Source: Chara braunii
Taxonomy: Eukaryota > Streptophyta > Charophyceae > Charales > Characeae
Direction of reading: 5' to 3'
NCBI GenBank assembly: GCA_003427395.1
Contig: BFEA01000050.1
Location: 3,706,088-3,726,357 of the forward strand
DNA: 20,270 nt
In this document: piece by piece, positions 18,921 through 20,270 of the stretch
How the letters are laid out: each line of letters starts with the position of its first letter
How positions within the stretch are numbered: the stretch's first letter is position 1
Position numbers and translations under genes: made by a program
Notes under the pieces: model-generated
What the model was told of the DNA's origin: nothing
Databases searched by the model: none
Seen by the model: only the letters and a program-made list of their open reading frames with translations

Positions 18921-19064
18921 GGGCCTGCTCCACTACTCTCCACATGCACCAAAGATAAAAAAATATGGCTGTGTATACTTGTGTTTAAACATTCTTTAAT
19001 AACCGCACCAGCAAAAACAATTCATTCTCATTGCTCACATTTGGAGAGTCGTGAAGGGAGGCCC
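18921..19064 (+). mobile_element. MITE family M1, copy 2 (with empty-site evidence)
   Basis: A 144-bp insertion in copy 1 of the duplication. Ends: GGGCCTGCTCCACTACTCTC and, inverted from the right, GGGCCTCCCTTCACGACTCT, a terminal inverted repeat of about 26 bp with few differences and one indel. Flanked by CAT (18918-18920 and 19065-19067), or CCATG if five bases are counted. Copy 2 of the duplication has the uninterrupted site at 19540-19542. A 3-bp target and GGG ends are compatible with a PIF/Harbinger-type MITE, but this is not proven. Confidence 0.8.
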
Positions 19065-19133
19065 CATGTTCTCCCATCATTGCAAAAAACTCAACCCAAC
19101 AGAGATTACAGTCCTGACAAAATCACAAACTGA

Positions 19134-19264
19134 GGGCGTACTCACACTCGCTCTATCTTGAGTGCATCTGACTGACCCCATTTACGGCCGAACCTGGATG
19201 CATCTGAACCCCTCCATGTCCATAAATGAATAAATACTAAAAAGGTCAGTGTGTGAGTATGCCC
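19134..19264. mobile_element. MITE family M2 (with empty-site evidence)
   Basis: A 131-bp insertion with terminal inverted repeats GGGCGTACTCACAC and, inverted from the right, GGGCATACTCACAC: 13 of 14 identical. Flanked by TGA (19131-19133 and 19265-19267), or CTGAG if five bases are counted. Copy 2 keeps the empty site at 19604-19606. Its interior is unrelated to M1. Non-coding. Confidence 0.85.
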
Positions 19265-19289
19265 TGAGAGAATCAACCCTCATGCTGAT

Positions 19290-19345
19290 CCTTTTTTTTT
19301 TTGAGACAAGCGAGGACGCGGCAGATTTCAAACTCTAGTAGGCAA
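19290..19345 (-). mobile_element. poly(A)-ended tRNA-like fragment within the duplication
   Basis: On the minus strand: AGTTTGAAATCTGCC (a decayed box-B-like GGTTCGAANN), then GCGTCCTCGC, then A-rich. It corresponds to 19626-19680, where box-B-like GGTTCGAAATC is intact and followed by TGCCGTGTCC and A10. Confidence 0.45.
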
Positions 19346-19625
19346 ACGAAACAGTGCCCCCTGCAGCCACCACCCGACTACAAAAGAAACAGTGCCCCCT
19401 GCAGCCACCGCCCGACTACAATCGGCAGCTGGAAGCTGGGACATCCAGACAAAAGACACCCAGCTCGCATGACACACACGTAGCTTGGCACAAGAGAAAA
19501 CCAGAAATCCCCGCGCCTACTCAATCCCCTGCATCTGACCATGTTCTCCCATCATTGCAGAACACAGCCCTACAGAGATCACAGTCCTGACAAAACTACA
19601 AACTGAGAGAATCCACCATAATCCT

Positions 19626-19680
19626 GATCCTTTTTTTTTTGGGAAACAAAGTGTGGACACGGCAGATTTCGAACCCAAAT
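19626..19680 (-). mobile_element. poly(A)-ended tRNA-like fragment, better preserved copy
   Basis: On the minus strand GGGTTCGAAATC matches the pol III box B consensus except near its 3' end. It is followed by TGCCGTGTCC and a 10-A tail. Same arrangement as 19290-19345 and, more weakly, 86-250. Confidence 0.5.
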
Positions 19681-19689
19681 GGGCAAAAA

Positions 19690-20055
19690 ACACACGCTCG
19701 GGTGAAACAACCAGGGATCGGACTAGGATGGGCATGGCGCGGGTGAAATAGATCCATTGGCACTTCTTTTTCTCCCCTTTCCCGTCTGACACCACGGCTC
19801 GCCCCTGTAGTTATGACACCTGTGGCTCTGTCACGGCCGCGGCGCTTTCATTGCTCTGTTGAACTCGATGACTATTTTCGTTGCCTGCACGTGTCTCCTT
19901 TGCCTATTTGAAACTCTGTTCCTTCTTTTTTTTTGTCGTTGAAAAGGTCCAGGTTATTGTAGAGGCTGGCTACTAGGCATATGCCAGGCCTGCCAGCACC
20001 TGACCATTTGATCATTCCAATGGATTGCCTAACCGATCCCCTATGAGACACCCTC
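19690..20055. other. no recognisable gene
   Basis: Mixed sequence with a T9 run near 19926 and a GGCATATGCC palindrome at 19976-19985. No open frame with a recognisable domain. Confidence 0.4.
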
Positions 20056-20262
20056 CCACAACTTTAGGAAGTACTGGTGGTTAAAGTCCAATGAATTTGC
20101 ATGGAAGCGGTTCCAGTCCAATGAATTTGCATGGAAGCGGGAGAAATTTGCATGGAAGCGGTTCCAGTCCAATGAATTTGGGCGCTCTCCATGTGGCCCG
20201 TTCGTTCAGCCTGCGGCCGGCGCATTAACGGCCACAACTTTAGGAAGTACTGGTGGTTAAAG
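20056..20262. repeat. 31-bp direct repeats flanking a 30-bp minisatellite
   Basis: A 31-bp sequence beginning CCACAACTTTAGG and ending GGTGGTTAAAG is exact at 20056-20086 and 20232-20262. Between them, a 30-bp unit (GTCCAATGAATTTGCATGGA plus AGCGGTTCCA) occurs about 3.3 times from 20086 to 20180, one copy being truncated. Each of the first three copies contains ATTTGCAT (20095, 20125, 20146). Confidence 0.9.
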
Positions 20263-20270
20263 ATTAGGGC

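Larger units (their letters stand above)
18656..19690. repeat. tandem duplication (copy 1 about 18656-19334, copy 2 about 19335-19690)
   Basis: Both copies share, in order, GAAACAGTGCCYCCTGCAGCC, CAGCTGG, CCAGACAAAA(AA)GACACC, TAGYTTGGCACAAGAGAAAA, CAATCCCCTGCATCT, TTCTCCCATCATTGCA, CAGTCCTGACAAAA, AACTGAGAGAATC, TGATCC, then poly(T). Copy 1 is longer because it carries three insertions (18748-18841, 18921-19064, 19134-19264). Copy 2 has an internal 38-bp duplication (19348-19385 and 19386-19423). Confidence 0.85.

Overview
This window looks like non-genic nuclear DNA from a large, repeat-rich eukaryotic genome. I found no intact protein-coding gene, rRNA or tRNA gene, and nothing bacterial (no operon layout, Shine-Dalgarno sites or CRISPR). 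Eukaryotic hallmarks are 64-bp (TG)n and (CA)n tracts, a GAT-type trinucleotide tract, tRNA-derived SINEs with pol III box B sequences, poly(A/T)-ended short retroelements, MITE-like elements and a decayed LINE. The species cannot be named from the sequence. The LINE ends in a cysteine/histidine module like the plant-type zf-RVT domain. That is compatible with a streptophyte (plant or charophyte alga) but does not exclude other lineages.

Layout. 1-2660: poly(T)/GC-rich sequence with a minus-strand tRNA-like fragment, then two zones of short degenerate repeats. 2820-3910: an old, diverged satellite. 4380-5500: AAT-type repeats, then a roughly 415-bp pyrimidine-rich unit present twice, each copy ending in a TATA-like motif. 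5585-7350: poly(T), a hairpin-forming element, an inverted repeat enclosing (TG)32, two copies of one SINE family (one carrying (CA)32) and a 122-bp AT-rich duplication. 7640-9960: one copy of a short dispersed element, a GAT/ATG microsatellite and a cluster of inverted repeats. 9960-12940: mostly featureless. 12943-15548: a broken LINE on the + strand in which reverse transcriptase, thumb-like and C-terminal zinc-module segments are recognisable in order. 15757-16650: two more copies of the short dispersed element and a second copy of the hairpin element. 16841-18130: small minisatellites in otherwise featureless DNA. 18330-19690: a third SINE head, one MITE, and a tandem duplication whose first copy carries two further MITE insertions and a suspicious poly(T)/adapter-like/poly(A) block. 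20056-20262: a nested direct repeat around a 30-bp array with three ATTTGCAT octamers.

Nothing here forms a pathway. The best leads are the hairpin element, whose long-range stem is kept by a compensatory base change between its two copies; the two MITE insertions that can be dated against empty sites in the neighbouring repeat copy; and a possible sequencing-adapter remnant at 18769-18785 that may mark an assembly fault. I see no convincing evidence for a new protein-based system.
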